Assembly (NCBI RefSeq): GCF_002097715.1
Contig: NZ_CP020738.1
Coordinates: forward strand, 3,038,001 to 3,102,000
Length of the DNA: 64,000 nt
Direction: 5' to 3'
Source: Burkholderia ubonensis subsp. mesacidophila
GTDB taxonomy: Bacteria > Pseudomonadota > Gammaproteobacteria > Burkholderiales > Burkholderiaceae
In this document: positions 26,881 to 36,069 of the stretch, in pieces
Numbering within the stretch: position 1 is the first letter of the stretch
Layout of the letters: every line of letters begins with the position of its first letter
Translations under genes and position numbers: made by a program
Notes under the pieces: model-generated
What the model was told of the DNA's origin: nothing
The model's input: only the letters and a program-made list of their open reading frames with translations
The model's database searches: none

Positions 26881-27410
26881 CAAGCAGAGCTCCGATTGGC
26901 GGGTCTTGCGCCCGCTTCAGGATTGACGACTCGGGACCATTCGCGTCCGGCTTCACCATTCGCGAATGATCATGCCTCTGCTCTTTCGGCAAACTTTTCT
27001 AAAACCTTACCCCTTGTGTGTAAAAAATATGTCAAGAAATGGCGCGCATTGATTTATGTCAACCCTATCGTTTGCGGCAAAACAAATTCGGCGCCGAACA
27101 AGCCTCTCCGGGTTATCGCGCGATTATTCCCGCCGCCACTATCGGTCTTGCGACGAATAGCCGAAATGAAATGAATAGCAATGCGATTATTTCGAGTTTT
27201 AAAACGGAAAACGAATCGAGGCGGAAACGCGGATATTTTCCCGCGTGAAATTTGCCTATCAGGCAAGAAACTGCAATTTCCGGATTAACACGCCGGCAAA
27301 CTCTTGCGTGTGCCGAATTCAGCAGTTATCCGCCGTGTAGGCGACGCCGGAACGAAAGGAGGGAGGGAAGATGCCGCCGCGCGGTGAGCCTGACGGTGTC
27401 GGGTCAAACA
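26881..27410. other. 530-bp gap without a convincing gene
   Basis: This stretch has lower GC than the genes around it, especially 26990-27250, and holds the Aer-like gene's promoter. Short frames of 60-70 codons occur on both strands (for example 27039-27248), but none has a good ribosome site or protein-like composition. No repeat or RNA gene was recognised. Confidence 0.5.
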
Positions 27411-27439
27411 GTGAAGCGGCCCATGTCCGGCCGCTTCAC
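27411..27439 (-). terminator. Hairpin downstream of pcaF
   Basis: An 11-bp perfect stem (27411-27421 with 27429-27439), 7-nt loop, about 15 bp past the pcaF stop. On the minus strand it is followed by TGTTTG, a weak T tract. Confidence 0.6.
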
Positions 27440-27453
27440 CGCAGTGCGTCGCG

Positions 27454-28656
<1,203 letters not shown>

Positions 28657-28718
28657 CAGTGTCTCCGGGAGGAAATGAAATGGGCGCCCCCATTGCATTG
28701 CCCGCCGGGATGCGCTTA

Positions 28719-28762
28719 AATGTTCTTTATACGAACATTAGATCGTGTATCGAACGTTCGAT
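28719..28762. promoter_or_regulatory. Two palindromes in the pcaF / IclR-regulator gap
   Basis: AATGTTC-N7-GAACATT (28719-28739) and the perfect 14-bp palindrome ATCGAACGTTCGAT (28749-28762) share the GTTC/GAAC half-site. They lie between the divergent pcaF and regulator genes and are probable IclR-family (PcaR) operators. Confidence 0.6.
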
Positions 28763-28871
28763 GCATCATAGGGAGTGCGGGGATGGCCTGTCAAGCGCCG
28801 GCGGCGGCCGCGCGGTTGGCGTGTCAGGCCCCATGCGCTATCTTCTCGGCTGCACGATATTCCGACAGGTC

Positions 28872-29660
28872 ATGACTACCGAAGACATCCAGGCAAAACC
28901 CGGCGACTCCTACGTCCAGTCGTTCGCGCGCGGGCTCGCGGTGATCCGCGCGTTCGACGCGGATCGTCCCGAACAGACCCTCACCGAGGTCGCCTCGGCG
29001 ACCGGCCTGACGCGCGCCGGCGCGCGCCGGATCCTGCTCACGCTGCAGACGCTCGGCTACGTCGAGGCGGACGGCCGGCTGTTCCGGCTCACGCCGAAGA
29101 TTCTCGAGCTCGGCTTCGCGTACCTGACGTCGATGCCGTTCTGGAATCTCGCGGAACCGGTGATGGAGCAGCTGTCCGCGCAGATCCACGAAAGCTGCTC
29201 GGCGGCCGTGCTCGACCGCACCGAGATCGTCTACGTGCTGCGCGTGCCGACGCACAAGATCATGACGATCAACCTGTCGATCGGCAGCCGGCTGCCCGCG
29301 TACTGCACGTCGATGGGCCGCGTGCTGCTGTCCGCGCTCGACGACGCGACACTCGACGCCACGCTCGCGCAAAGCGGCATTCGCGCGCACACGCCGCGCA
29401 CGATCACGGACCTCGGCGAACTGAAGGCCTCGATCGCGCTCGCGCGCCAGCAGGGCTGGGCGATCGTCGACCAGGAGCTGGAAGTGGGGCTGCTGTCGAT
29501 CTCGGCGCCGATCCGCAACCGGCGCGGACAGATCATCGCGGCGATGAACGTGAGCGGCAACGCGCAGCGGCACAACGCCAAGCAGATGGTGAAGGAGTTT
29601 CTAGGGCCGCTGCAGCAGGCTGCGCAGACGGTGTCGGAACTGGTTGCGCGGCGGGGATGA
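28872..29660 (+). CDS. pcaR: IclR-family regulator, PcaR type
   Basis: A 262-residue IclR-family activator/repressor. The winged helix carries LTEVASATGLTRAGARRILL and the effector domain has SRLPAYCTSMGRVLLSALDD. PcaR senses beta-ketoadipate and controls pca genes in pseudomonads and Burkholderia; the divergent pcaF and the palindromes between them support this. ATG 28872 gives the family's length; the frame is open upstream, and MRYLLG at 28833 is an alternative start. Confidence 0.8.
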   Translation: MTTEDIQAKPGDSYVQSFARGLAVIRAFDADRPEQTLTEVASATGLTRAGARRILLTLQTLGYVEADGRLFRLTPKILELGFAYLTSMPFWNLAEPVMEQLSAQIHESCSAAVLDRTEIVYVLRVPTHKIMTINLSIGSRLPAYCTSMGRVLLSALDDATLDATLAQSGIRAHTPRTITDLGELKASIALARQQGWAIVDQELEVGLLSISAPIRNRRGQIIAAMNVSGNAQRHNAKQMVKEFLGPLQQAAQTVSELVARRG

Positions 29661-30042
29661 CGGGCCGGCAAGCGGCAAATCGGACGCGCCGTTGCGCCGT
29701 CAGTCGCCCCGCTCCCCCGCCGTCTCCCGCAGCATCGCCACCGCCGCCAGCGACACCAGCACGCACACCGCGACGTAGCCCGCCGGCGCGAGCTTGCTGC
29801 CGGTCGACTGCACGAGCCACGTCGCGACGAGCTGCGACGTGCCGCCGAAGATCGTCACCCTGAGCGCATACGCGATCGAGATCCCGGTTGCGCGCACGCG
29901 GCGCGGAAAGGATTCGCACATCAGTGCGAACTCCGATGCGGAACCCATCGAATAGAACAGCAGCATCAGCGCGGTCAGCGGCATGATGACCGACAGCGAC
30001 GGATGGCGGTTCATCAGTAGATCCGAGAAACCCGTCGTTGAT

Positions 30043-31172
30043 GGCGGGGAGGAAAGGAGTGCGCTTGACAGGCCGCTTCTTCCACCGGTTAGGATGGCCG
30101 GCATGATCCTTGTCTACCGCTACCGGGTGAAGTCGCTCAACGGACTCCTTAACAAGCAGAGCCGAGCGGTGAACTACGTGTGGAACTTTTGCAATGACAC
30201 GCAGAAGCACGCACTCAAGTGGAGCAAGAAGTGGCCGACGGGTTTCGACCTGAATGTGCTGACGACTGGCAGCAGCAAGGAACTCGGCATCCACTCCGGC
30301 ACTGTCAACGCAACGTGCGAGCAGTACGCGAAATCGCGCAGCCAGCACCGCCGCCCGTACTTGCGCTATCGCGGCAGGAAGTCGCTCGGCTGGGTGCCGT
30401 TGAAGGGCCGTGACCTGAAACGCGAGGGCGACGCGTTTCGCTTCGCCGGCCACACCTTCCGGGTGTTCAATAGTCGCCCGCTTCCCGAAGGCAAGATCAA
30501 GGACGGCACCAACTTCGCGCAGGATGCGCGCGGTAACTGGTTCCTCAACATCGTGATCGAGAAGCCCGAGGTTCCGGCGCGCCCGATCCGCTCCGGTGTC
30601 GGCATCGATCTCGGCCTGAAAGACTTCGCCACACTTTCGACCGGCGAGAAGCTGCCCAATGACCGGTTCGGCCGATGCGCGGCCGAGAAGCTGGCGAAAG
30701 CGCAACGGGCACGCAAGCACAAGCGGCATATCGCGAAACTGCACGCCAAGGTGGCCAATGCCCGCGCCGACTTCCAGCACAAGCTCGCGCTCGATCTGGT
30801 GCGACGCTTCGATTACATCGCGGTCGGCAACGTGTCGGCCGTGAAACTCGCCAGAACCAGGATGGCGAAAAGCGTCTACGACGCATCCTGGTCGTCCTTC
30901 CGGGACAAGCTCCGTTACAAGGCGATGGCGCACGGAGCCACGTTCGAGGAAGTGGACGAAAGCGGTTCGACCCAGTCCTGTTCGGCGTGCGGATCGAAAG
31001 ACAGCACGACGCGGCCGAAAGGTATCGCGGGACTGAGAATAAGAGAGTGGACCTGCGATGGCTGTGGTGTCGTGCATGATCGTGATACCAACGCTGCGTT
31101 GAACATGCTCCGATGCGGACGTGCATCGCCAGGTGTGGGAATCGCCTGCCTTTAGACGGGCGAGGACGTCAA
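30043..31172 (+). mobile_element. IS200/IS605-like element carrying tnpB only
   Basis: The element holds tnpB with no tnpA, so it cannot move by itself. The right end is placed at 31172, where TCAA meets transporter sequence (31173 on encodes NLTIML on the minus strand). A hairpin at 31143-31162 overlaps the tnpB stop, as at IS605 right ends. The left end is uncertain: TTGAT at 30038-30042 would be a plausible target-adjacent motif, but the transporter has lost sequence, so the original left flank may be gone. There are no terminal inverted repeats, as expected for this family. Confidence 0.6.
30103..31155 (+). CDS. tnpB: TnpB (IS605 OrfB-type RNA-guided nuclease) lacking the canonical RuvC-II Glu
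   Basis: A 350-residue TnpB, the ancestor-type of Cas12 nucleases, guided by an RNA from the element's right end. RuvC-I Asp169 (GVGIDLGLKDFA), a zinc ribbon with Cys293, 296, 318 and 321, and RuvC-III Asp328 (HDRDTNAAL) are intact. The RuvC-II motif, usually VVEDLN, reads IAVGNVS with Gly242 at the Glu position. Glu286 in FEEVDESGST, 44 residues later, could take over, as reported for Fanzor and some TnpB lineages with a shifted glutamate. The start is 30103 (MILVYRYR) or ATG 30094. It interrupts a transporter gene on the other strand. Confidence 0.88.
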   Translation: MILVYRYRVKSLNGLLNKQSRAVNYVWNFCNDTQKHALKWSKKWPTGFDLNVLTTGSSKELGIHSGTVNATCEQYAKSRSQHRRPYLRYRGRKSLGWVPLKGRDLKREGDAFRFAGHTFRVFNSRPLPEGKIKDGTNFAQDARGNWFLNIVIEKPEVPARPIRSGVGIDLGLKDFATLSTGEKLPNDRFGRCAAEKLAKAQRARKHKRHIAKLHAKVANARADFQHKLALDLVRRFDYIAVGNVSAVKLARTRMAKSVYDASWSSFRDKLRYKAMAHGATFEEVDESGSTQSCSACGSKDSTTRPKGIAGLRIREWTCDGCGVVHDRDTNAALNMLRCGRASPGVGIACL

Positions 31173-31192
31173 CAGCATGATCGTCAGGTTCA
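31143..31192 (+). ncRNA. Candidate 3' end of the TnpB guide RNA (omega/reRNA) with guide segment
   Basis: In this family the guide RNA overlaps the 3' end of tnpB and runs past the right end into flanking DNA, which serves as guide. Here a hairpin (31143-31162), TCAA at 31169-31172 and then transporter sequence from 31173 would give a guide beginning CAGCATGATCGTCAGG. The RNA itself is inferred by position, not by a recognised full structure. Confidence 0.4.
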
Positions 31193-31558
31193 GCGCGGCC
31201 TTGCGGCCGTTGCGGTCCGCGTAGACGCCGAGCATGATGCTGCCGAGCGGCCGCGTGAAGAAGCCCGCCGCGAACGTCGCGACCGACAGCAGCAGCGACG
31301 TCGTCGGATCGCCCGACGGGAAATACAGCTTGCCGATCAGCACCGCGAAGAACCCGTACACGGTGAAATCGAAGAATTCCAGCCAGTTGCCGATCACGGC
31401 CGCCGCGATCGCGCCGCGCCGGGTGACCGGCGGGGAGTCGGGCCGGGCGTCGGCCGCGATGGCGGCAGTCGCGGCGGCAGGCAATGCAAGATGATCTTTC
31501 CGCATCGTTCAGGTCTCCGATCGAATCGGCCGGAACCGCCGGCCGCGTGCTGCCGGTG

Positions 31559-32746
31559 TCAGCGGCCCAGGTAACGCTCCACGAGCCGCGCCCAGAATGC
31601 CGCGCCGATCGGCAGGTTGCGATCGTTGAAGTCGTATTTCGGGTTGTGCACCATGCAGCCGTCCTCGCCCGCGCCGTTGCCGAGGCGCACGAACGAACCG
31701 GGGCGCCGCTGCAGCATGAACGCGAAATCCTCGCTGCCCATCAGCAGGTCGGCCTGCTCGACGACGTTCGCGTCGCCGACCAGCTCGCGCGCGACCTGCG
31801 CGGCGAAATCGGTTTCGGCATCCGAATTGACGACGACCGGATAGCCTTCGATGTACTCGACTTGCGCGCTCGCGCCGTAGCTCGCGGCCTGCGACTCGGC
31901 GAGCTCGACGATGCGGCGCTTGAGCAGCGCGCGCACGTCGGGGCTGAACGAGCGCACGCTCAGCTCGAGCCGCGCGCCGTGCGGAATCACGTTGTTCGCG
32001 GTGCCCGCGTGCATCGAGCCGACCGTGACCACGGCGGGCTGCGCGGGATCGACGTTGCGCGCGACGATCGTCTGCAGCGCCATCACGATGCTCGCGGCGA
32101 CGACGACCGGATCGACCGTCAGGTGCGGCCGCGCCGCGTGCCCGCCGACGCCGTCGATCGAGATGATCGCCTTGTCGCCCGCCGACATGAACGGGCCGCG
32201 CCGCGTCAGAAACACGCCGGGCGCCGCGCCCGGATGGTTGTGTATGCCGAACACCGCGTCGCACGGGAAGCGCTCGAACAGGCCGTCGTCGATCATCTTC
32301 TTCGCGCCGCTGTCGACGCCGTGCTCCTCGGCCGGCTGGAAATACAGGTGCACGGTGCCGGAGAAGTTGCGGGTCTTCGCGAGATGCTGCGCGGCGCCGA
32401 GCAGCATCGTCGTGTGGCCGTCGTGCCCGCACGCGTGCATCTTGCCGTGCGTCGCGCTCGCATACGGCAGGCCCGTCGCCTCGACGATCGGCAGCGCGTC
32501 CATGTCCGCGCGGATGCCGATGCTGCGCGCGCCGTCGCCGGCCCGCAGCGTGCCGACCACGCCGGTCCTGCCGACGCCGCGCGTGACCTGCCAGCCCCAT
32601 TGTTCGAGCCTGTCGGCGACGAGCCCGGCGGTTTCGACTTCCTCATACGCGAGCTCGGGATGGCGGTGGAGGTGATGGCGGATCTCGCGCAGGCTGTCGG
32701 CGGCGGGCTGCAGATCGTCGATTTCGGTGAAGCGGGGGTCGGTCAT
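31559..32746 (-). CDS. M20-family amidohydrolase (hippurate hydrolase / N-acyl amino acid deacylase type)
   Basis: A 395-residue metallopeptidase-fold amidohydrolase. Metal-site motifs are HACGHDGHTTMLLGAA, FQPAEEHG and GSEDFAFMLQRRPG near the C terminus, and the dimerisation domain has GGHAARPH. Such enzymes remove acyl groups from amino acids (hippurate, N-acetyl or indoleacetyl conjugates). The start is MTDPRF at 32746; the frame is open 28 codons upstream. An MHS transporter, now broken, followed in the same operon, so the uptake-and-deacylation unit has lost its importer. Confidence 0.88.
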   Translation of the reverse strand: MTDPRFTEIDDLQPAADSLREIRHHLHRHPELAYEEVETAGLVADRLEQWGWQVTRGVGRTGVVGTLRAGDGARSIGIRADMDALPIVEATGLPYASATHGKMHACGHDGHTTMLLGAAQHLAKTRNFSGTVHLYFQPAEEHGVDSGAKKMIDDGLFERFPCDAVFGIHNHPGAAPGVFLTRRGPFMSAGDKAIISIDGVGGHAARPHLTVDPVVVAASIVMALQTIVARNVDPAQPAVVTVGSMHAGTANNVIPHGARLELSVRSFSPDVRALLKRRIVELAESQAASYGASAQVEYIEGYPVVVNSDAETDFAAQVARELVGDANVVEQADLLMGSEDFAFMLQRRPGSFVRLGNGAGEDGCMVHNPKYDFNDRNLPIGAAFWARLVERYLGR

Positions 32747-32990
32747 GAACGGGCTCCGGCTCGGGTTCCTGTGTCTCGTATAGCGCCCGCGTCGATGGGG
32801 CGATGAAGGCGAGCCACTATATCGAGCCAAATCCCGTTCAATAAGATGCGGAATTTTTCACCGCGATAAGGTTTTTTTATCAGGGTTATCCCGCAAGGGG
32901 ACAAGCGCCGACGAGGGACGCGATCGTTGCACGATCGCCCCCTCCCCGTCGGCCGGACGCGCTACCGCATCGCTTCGCCGACCTGCGTCG

Positions 32991-33608
32991 TCACGCCGCC
33001 CTGCGCGCGTCGGCGATGCGCTGCGGCGCGTTGGGCCGCGCATACAGGCGTTCGAGATACGCCTGCAATTGCGGAAATGCGTCGATCAGGTGGAACTCAT
33101 TGGCCCAGTCGATCAGATAGGCGGTCACGCAGTCGGCAACCGTCAGCGTGTCGCCGACAATGAACGCACGCCCTTCGAGATGCCTGTCGAGGATCGCCGC
33201 CATGTTCTGGAAATCCTCGCGCGCCAGCGCGATATCGGCCGGCAGGCGCTTGTCAGGCGGATAGAGCATCGTATGCCGGGTGATTCTCCACAGCGGCTGC
33301 TCGAGCTCGGTGACCGCGAACATGACCCAGCGATAGGCCTGCGCCCGCGCGGCAAGATCGACAGGCAGCAACGCCTTCTGCGGATACTTGTCCGCGAGGT
33401 ACAGCACGATTGCCGCCGATTCGGGAATCACGAGGTCGCCGTCCACCAGCACGGGAACCTTGCCCGCGGGATTGAGGCGAAGGAACTCGGGCCGCCTGTG
33501 CTCGCCTTCGAGCAGGTTGACCGAGATGAATTCGAAATCCGCATCGAGCGCCTTGAGCCCCCATAGCGCGCGTTGCGAACGGGTTCCGGCGAATCCGTAG
33601 AGTTTCAT
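32991..33608 (-). CDS. Glutathione S-transferase family protein
   Basis: A 205-residue cytosolic GST. An N-terminal thioredoxin-like half (MKLYGFAGTRSQRALWGLKA, with Ser/Arg rather than Tyr or Cys at the active turn; NPAGKVPVLVDG; IPESAAIVLYLADKY) precedes an all-helical C half with GDTLTVADCVTAYLID. It conjugates glutathione to electrophiles or has a related stress role. It lies about 43 bp after the YCII gene on the same strand, both divergent from a MarR regulator, which suggests a small inducible detoxification unit. Confidence 0.88.
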   Translation of the reverse strand: MKLYGFAGTRSQRALWGLKALDADFEFISVNLLEGEHRRPEFLRLNPAGKVPVLVDGDLVIPESAAIVLYLADKYPQKALLPVDLAARAQAYRWVMFAVTELEQPLWRITRHTMLYPPDKRLPADIALAREDFQNMAAILDRHLEGRAFIVGDTLTVADCVTAYLIDWANEFHLIDAFPQLQAYLERLYARPNAPQRIADARRAA

Positions 33609-33651
33609 GGCGAATCTCCGAAGTGTCGGGAAAAGCGCCCGCCGGCGACGT

Positions 33652-34017
33652 TCACGCGGCGGGAATCGGCAGGACCGGCATCACGTCGATCGTCTCGCCC
33701 GGGAAGATCGTGAAATGCGGGTGGCTTTCGAACATCCTGGCCGCGTCTTCGTGCGAAGCAGCGCGCACGACCGTAAACGCCGTCAGCGCATTGGCCGTAT
33801 CGGCGATGCCGCGTTCGCCGATCGTCTTGGTCTTGCCGAGCGGCCCGCCGAGCTCGACGATCGACGTCTGATGCTTTTCAACCCACGCCTTCCAGGCCGC
33901 GATGCCCTCCCGCTCCCTGGCATGCCGCTCCTGTTCCGTCATCGACTGCCACGCCTTCATGCGCGGGCTGTCCTTGCCTGCGAGGAAAACCACGAGAAAC
34001 AACTGTTGATCGCTCAT
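33652..34017 (-). CDS. YCII-related domain protein
   Basis: A 121-residue protein with a ferredoxin-like alpha+beta pattern: MSDQQLFLVVFLAGKDSPRM, a central ELGGPLGKTKTI loop and a C-terminal segment AARMFESHPHFTIFPGETID, as in YCII/DGPF proteins, often found near sigma factors or detoxification genes. The function is unknown. It starts the GST operon and is divergent from marR. Confidence 0.7.
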   Translation of the reverse strand: MSDQQLFLVVFLAGKDSPRMKAWQSMTEQERHAREREGIAAWKAWVEKHQTSIVELGGPLGKTKTIGERGIADTANALTAFTVVRAASHEDAARMFESHPHFTIFPGETIDVMPVLPIPAA

Positions 34018-34076
34018 GACGCCTCCGTCAGATCAAAGGAGCAACGGGATGTCGCTCCCGGCCCTTGACACAATAG

Positions 34077-34088
34077 GTTGATATCAAC
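34077..34088. promoter_or_regulatory. Candidate MarR operator
   Basis: GTTGATATCAAC is a perfect 12-bp palindrome just upstream of the marR start and within the divergent YCII/marR promoter region. A TTGACA at 34065-34070 may be the plus-strand -35. Confidence 0.6.
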
Positions 34089-34099
34089 ACAATTGCAAC

Positions 34100-34546
34100 A
34101 TGTCCCGCACAGCCAAGCTCCCCTTCGAAACGACCCTGATGGTGCGCGACTGCTGCCTGTGCCTGCACATGCAGCGGGCGGCGCGAAACCTCGCGCGCAT
34201 CTTCGACGACGCACTGCGCCCGCTCGATCTCACGAACGGGCAGTTTTCGCTGCTGATGTCGCTCAATCGCCCTCATCCGCCCGCGATGAAGGACGTGGCG
34301 TCGCTGCTGGCGATGGATCGCACCACGCTGACGGCCGCGCTCAAGCCGCTCGAGCGCCGCAACCTCGTCGCCATCGAGCCGGACCCCGACGACAAGCGCA
34401 GCCGCTTGCTCAGCCTGACGCCGGCCGGCCATCGCCTGCTGGCCAAGGCGTTTCCCCTGTGGCAACAGACGCACGCCGAAATCGAGAAGCCGTTTTCACC
34501 GGACGAGATGGATCGGCTACGCGACCAGTTGCGGGCGCTCTCGTAG
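34100..34546 (+). CDS. MarR-family transcriptional regulator
   Basis: A 148-residue MarR-type winged-helix protein. The DNA-binding part has MKDVASLLAMDRTTLTAALK and the wing has EPDPDDKRSRLLSLTPAGH. CDCCLC-like cysteines near the N terminus (DCCLCLHMQ) could sense oxidants. It is divergent from the YCII-GST pair, and a perfect palindrome lies between, so it probably represses both directions until an electrophile or phenolic ligand releases it. Confidence 0.9.
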   Translation: MSRTAKLPFETTLMVRDCCLCLHMQRAARNLARIFDDALRPLDLTNGQFSLLMSLNRPHPPAMKDVASLLAMDRTTLTAALKPLERRNLVAIEPDPDDKRSRLLSLTPAGHRLLAKAFPLWQQTHAEIEKPFSPDEMDRLRDQLRALS

Positions 34547-34636
34547 CGCTTCGTCGTCGGGTTCATGCCGCGGCAACGCAAAAGTACGGCATCCCGGGGC
34601 CGATGCTACGATCGGGCTTTACGCCACGGAGCCGCG

Positions 34637-35224
34637 ATGAACGCGCTGGGGATCATTTCCGAATCGGCGAGCCGGACGTCCGACCGCAAGCCGCCGTTCA
34701 TTCCGTCGTTCGGCTTCCATGAAATCCATCAATCGCGGCCGATCGACGCGGACGCGCGCCGCATCATCGACGCCGTCGCGTCGCTGGACATGCGCGCCGA
34801 CCCGATCGTCGACGCGCTGCTGACCGTGCGCGAATTCCCGTCGACCGTCATCGGTGCGCTGCGCAACGAAGCGGCGCGCCGCGAGCGCTTCGGCTTCGAC
34901 ACGTTCACACTGTTGCAGCGGGACGATCGGTCACTGACGCTCGGCCTCGTCGGACGGTTCTGGCGCCCGGATCCCGACATACGGACCATCGACGACGCCG
35001 ACAGCTTCATGCGCCACGCCGCCCCGCGCGATGCGAAGCTCGTGCTGCGTTTCCAGGTGGTCGAGTGCGGTCGCGGCGCACACGCGCTGCGCACCGAAAC
35101 CTTCGTGCATTGCCCGACGATGCGCACGCGACTCCTGTTCACGCCTTACTGGATGGCGATCCGGCTGGCGAGCGGCTGGATCCGCCGCCGCACGCTGGCG
35201 GCCGTCGAGACGGCGCTCGCCTAG
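34637..35224 (+). CDS. Conserved hypothetical protein (unknown function)
   Basis: A 195-residue protein starting MNALGIISESASRTS. It has alternating hydrophobic strands and a long helix near the end (YWMAIRLASGWIRRRTLAAV). The order of strands followed by a C-terminal helix would fit a START/SRPBCC-like or DUF2867-like fold, but no motif proves it. It has ordinary Burkholderia codon use and stands alone between marR and a convergent membrane-protein pair. Confidence 0.6.
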   Translation: MNALGIISESASRTSDRKPPFIPSFGFHEIHQSRPIDADARRIIDAVASLDMRADPIVDALLTVREFPSTVIGALRNEAARRERFGFDTFTLLQRDDRSLTLGLVGRFWRPDPDIRTIDDADSFMRHAAPRDAKLVLRFQVVECGRGAHALRTETFVHCPTMRTRLLFTPYWMAIRLASGWIRRRTLAAVETALA

Positions 35225-35247
35225 CGTGACGGGAGCGGCCGCGCACC

Positions 35248-35649
35248 TCAGAACGGCTTGACCACGACCAGCCCGACGACGATTCCCGTCGCGACAATGA
35301 CGGCGCCCCCGGCCTGCCCGAGCCATTGCGCCGGCGCGACGACGAGGTCGTCGCGCGCCATGCGCCGCAGCGTGCCGCCCAGGATGCCGTGCAAGGCCGA
35401 CAGCGCGGTGACGACCACGAGCTTCGCCGACAGCCATCCATCGCCGAACCAGTGTCCTTGCAACGCGATCGCGATTCCGGTGATCCACACGATCGCGAGC
35501 GCCGGCGCCGTCACCGCGCGATCCCAGCGCCGCACCGCGCGATGCACTGCCAAATTGGCGATCCGGACACCGACGGACAACATCAGCAGCCCGCCGACGA
35601 ACGTGACGATGGCCAGAACGTGAACGGCCTTGAGCAACAGGTAGCTCAT
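35248..35649 (-). CDS. Small four-helix membrane protein (HemJ/CopD-like)
   Basis: A 133-residue integral membrane protein with about four helices. Conserved-looking residues are His in the first helix (LLKAVHVLAIVTFVGGLLML), Trp/His in LQGHWFGDGWLSAKL and His in ALSALHGILGG, a pattern seen in HemJ and CopD-like haem or copper membrane proteins. The start codon overlaps the stop of the DUF3817 gene upstream (ATGA), so the two are translationally coupled. Confidence 0.65.
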   Translation of the reverse strand: MSYLLLKAVHVLAIVTFVGGLLMLSVGVRIANLAVHRAVRRWDRAVTAPALAIVWITGIAIALQGHWFGDGWLSAKLVVVTALSALHGILGGTLRRMARDDLVVAPAQWLGQAGGAVIVATGIVVGLVVVKPF

Positions 35650-35954
35650 TGCGCAGCCCGCCTGCGCGCGATCCATCCGGCGCTCGCCAGCCCCGCGAAC
35701 GGCACGACGGCCGACAGCACGAGCCGCGCGACCTCGCCTTTGCTCCACAGCCCGCTCGACGCGGTGCCGACGACCGCCCACACGTACATCGCGAACGCGA
35801 TGCCGTGAATCGGCCCCATGATCGACACCGCGGCGGGATAGCCGGCCAGATGCTTGAGCGGCACGGCGACGCAAACCAGCGCGACGAGCGTGGTCGCTTC
35901 CAGCAACGACAGGTATTGCAGGTTCCGCAACGCATTGCGGTCGTCTTGTTTCAT
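35646..35954 (-). CDS. DUF3817 membrane protein
   Basis: A 102-residue protein with about three hydrophobic segments: LSLLEATTLVALVCVAVPLK, a HGIAFAMYVWAVVG segment and a C-terminal helix, with GPIHGIAF typical of DUF3817. The function is unknown. ATG 35954 is chosen for family length; the frame extends upstream. It is divergent from the GlxA-type regulator and coupled to the HemJ-like gene. Confidence 0.75.
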   Translation of the reverse strand: MKQDDRNALRNLQYLSLLEATTLVALVCVAVPLKHLAGYPAAVSIMGPIHGIAFAMYVWAVVGTASSGLWSKGEVARLVLSAVVPFAGLASAGWIARRRAAQ

Positions 35955-36069
35955 GTGCAGGCCTCCATGTTTGCCGGAGGCGATTATCGCGTGTGGAGCA
36001 GGCGCGATCCATTGGCTAAAATGCCACATTCCAACGGATTCTGGCCACGCCCCCTCTCACCTCATCGTC

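Larger units (their letters stand above)
29700..31505 (-). pseudogene. MHS-family MFS transporter broken around a tnpB element
   Basis: Two coding fragments of one metabolite:H+ symporter flank tnpB. The N-terminal part (from ATG 31505, GGAG upstream) has GNWLEFFDFTVYGFFAVL and RPLGSIMLGVYADRNGRKA, then stops at TIMLL. The C-terminal part (from about 30040 to the stop at 29700) has CESFPRRVRATGISIAYAL and YVAVCVLVSLAAVAML. MHS proteins have about 430 residues; the two parts cover only about 110 and 125, so roughly 190 residues (TM4 to TM8) are missing as well. The gene followed the amidohydrolase on the same strand and probably imported its substrate. It cannot be functional. Confidence 0.85.

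Noticed and set aside
27039..27248. 69-codon plus-strand frame in the Aer / pcaF gap
   Set aside because: No good ribosome site or recognisable family; the lower GC of the gap makes chance frames of this size unsurprising, and a minus-strand frame of equal length overlaps it.
32927..33163. Plus-strand frame of 78 codons opposite the GST gene end
   Set aside because: Arg-rich shadow, no ribosome site, overlaps a certain gene.
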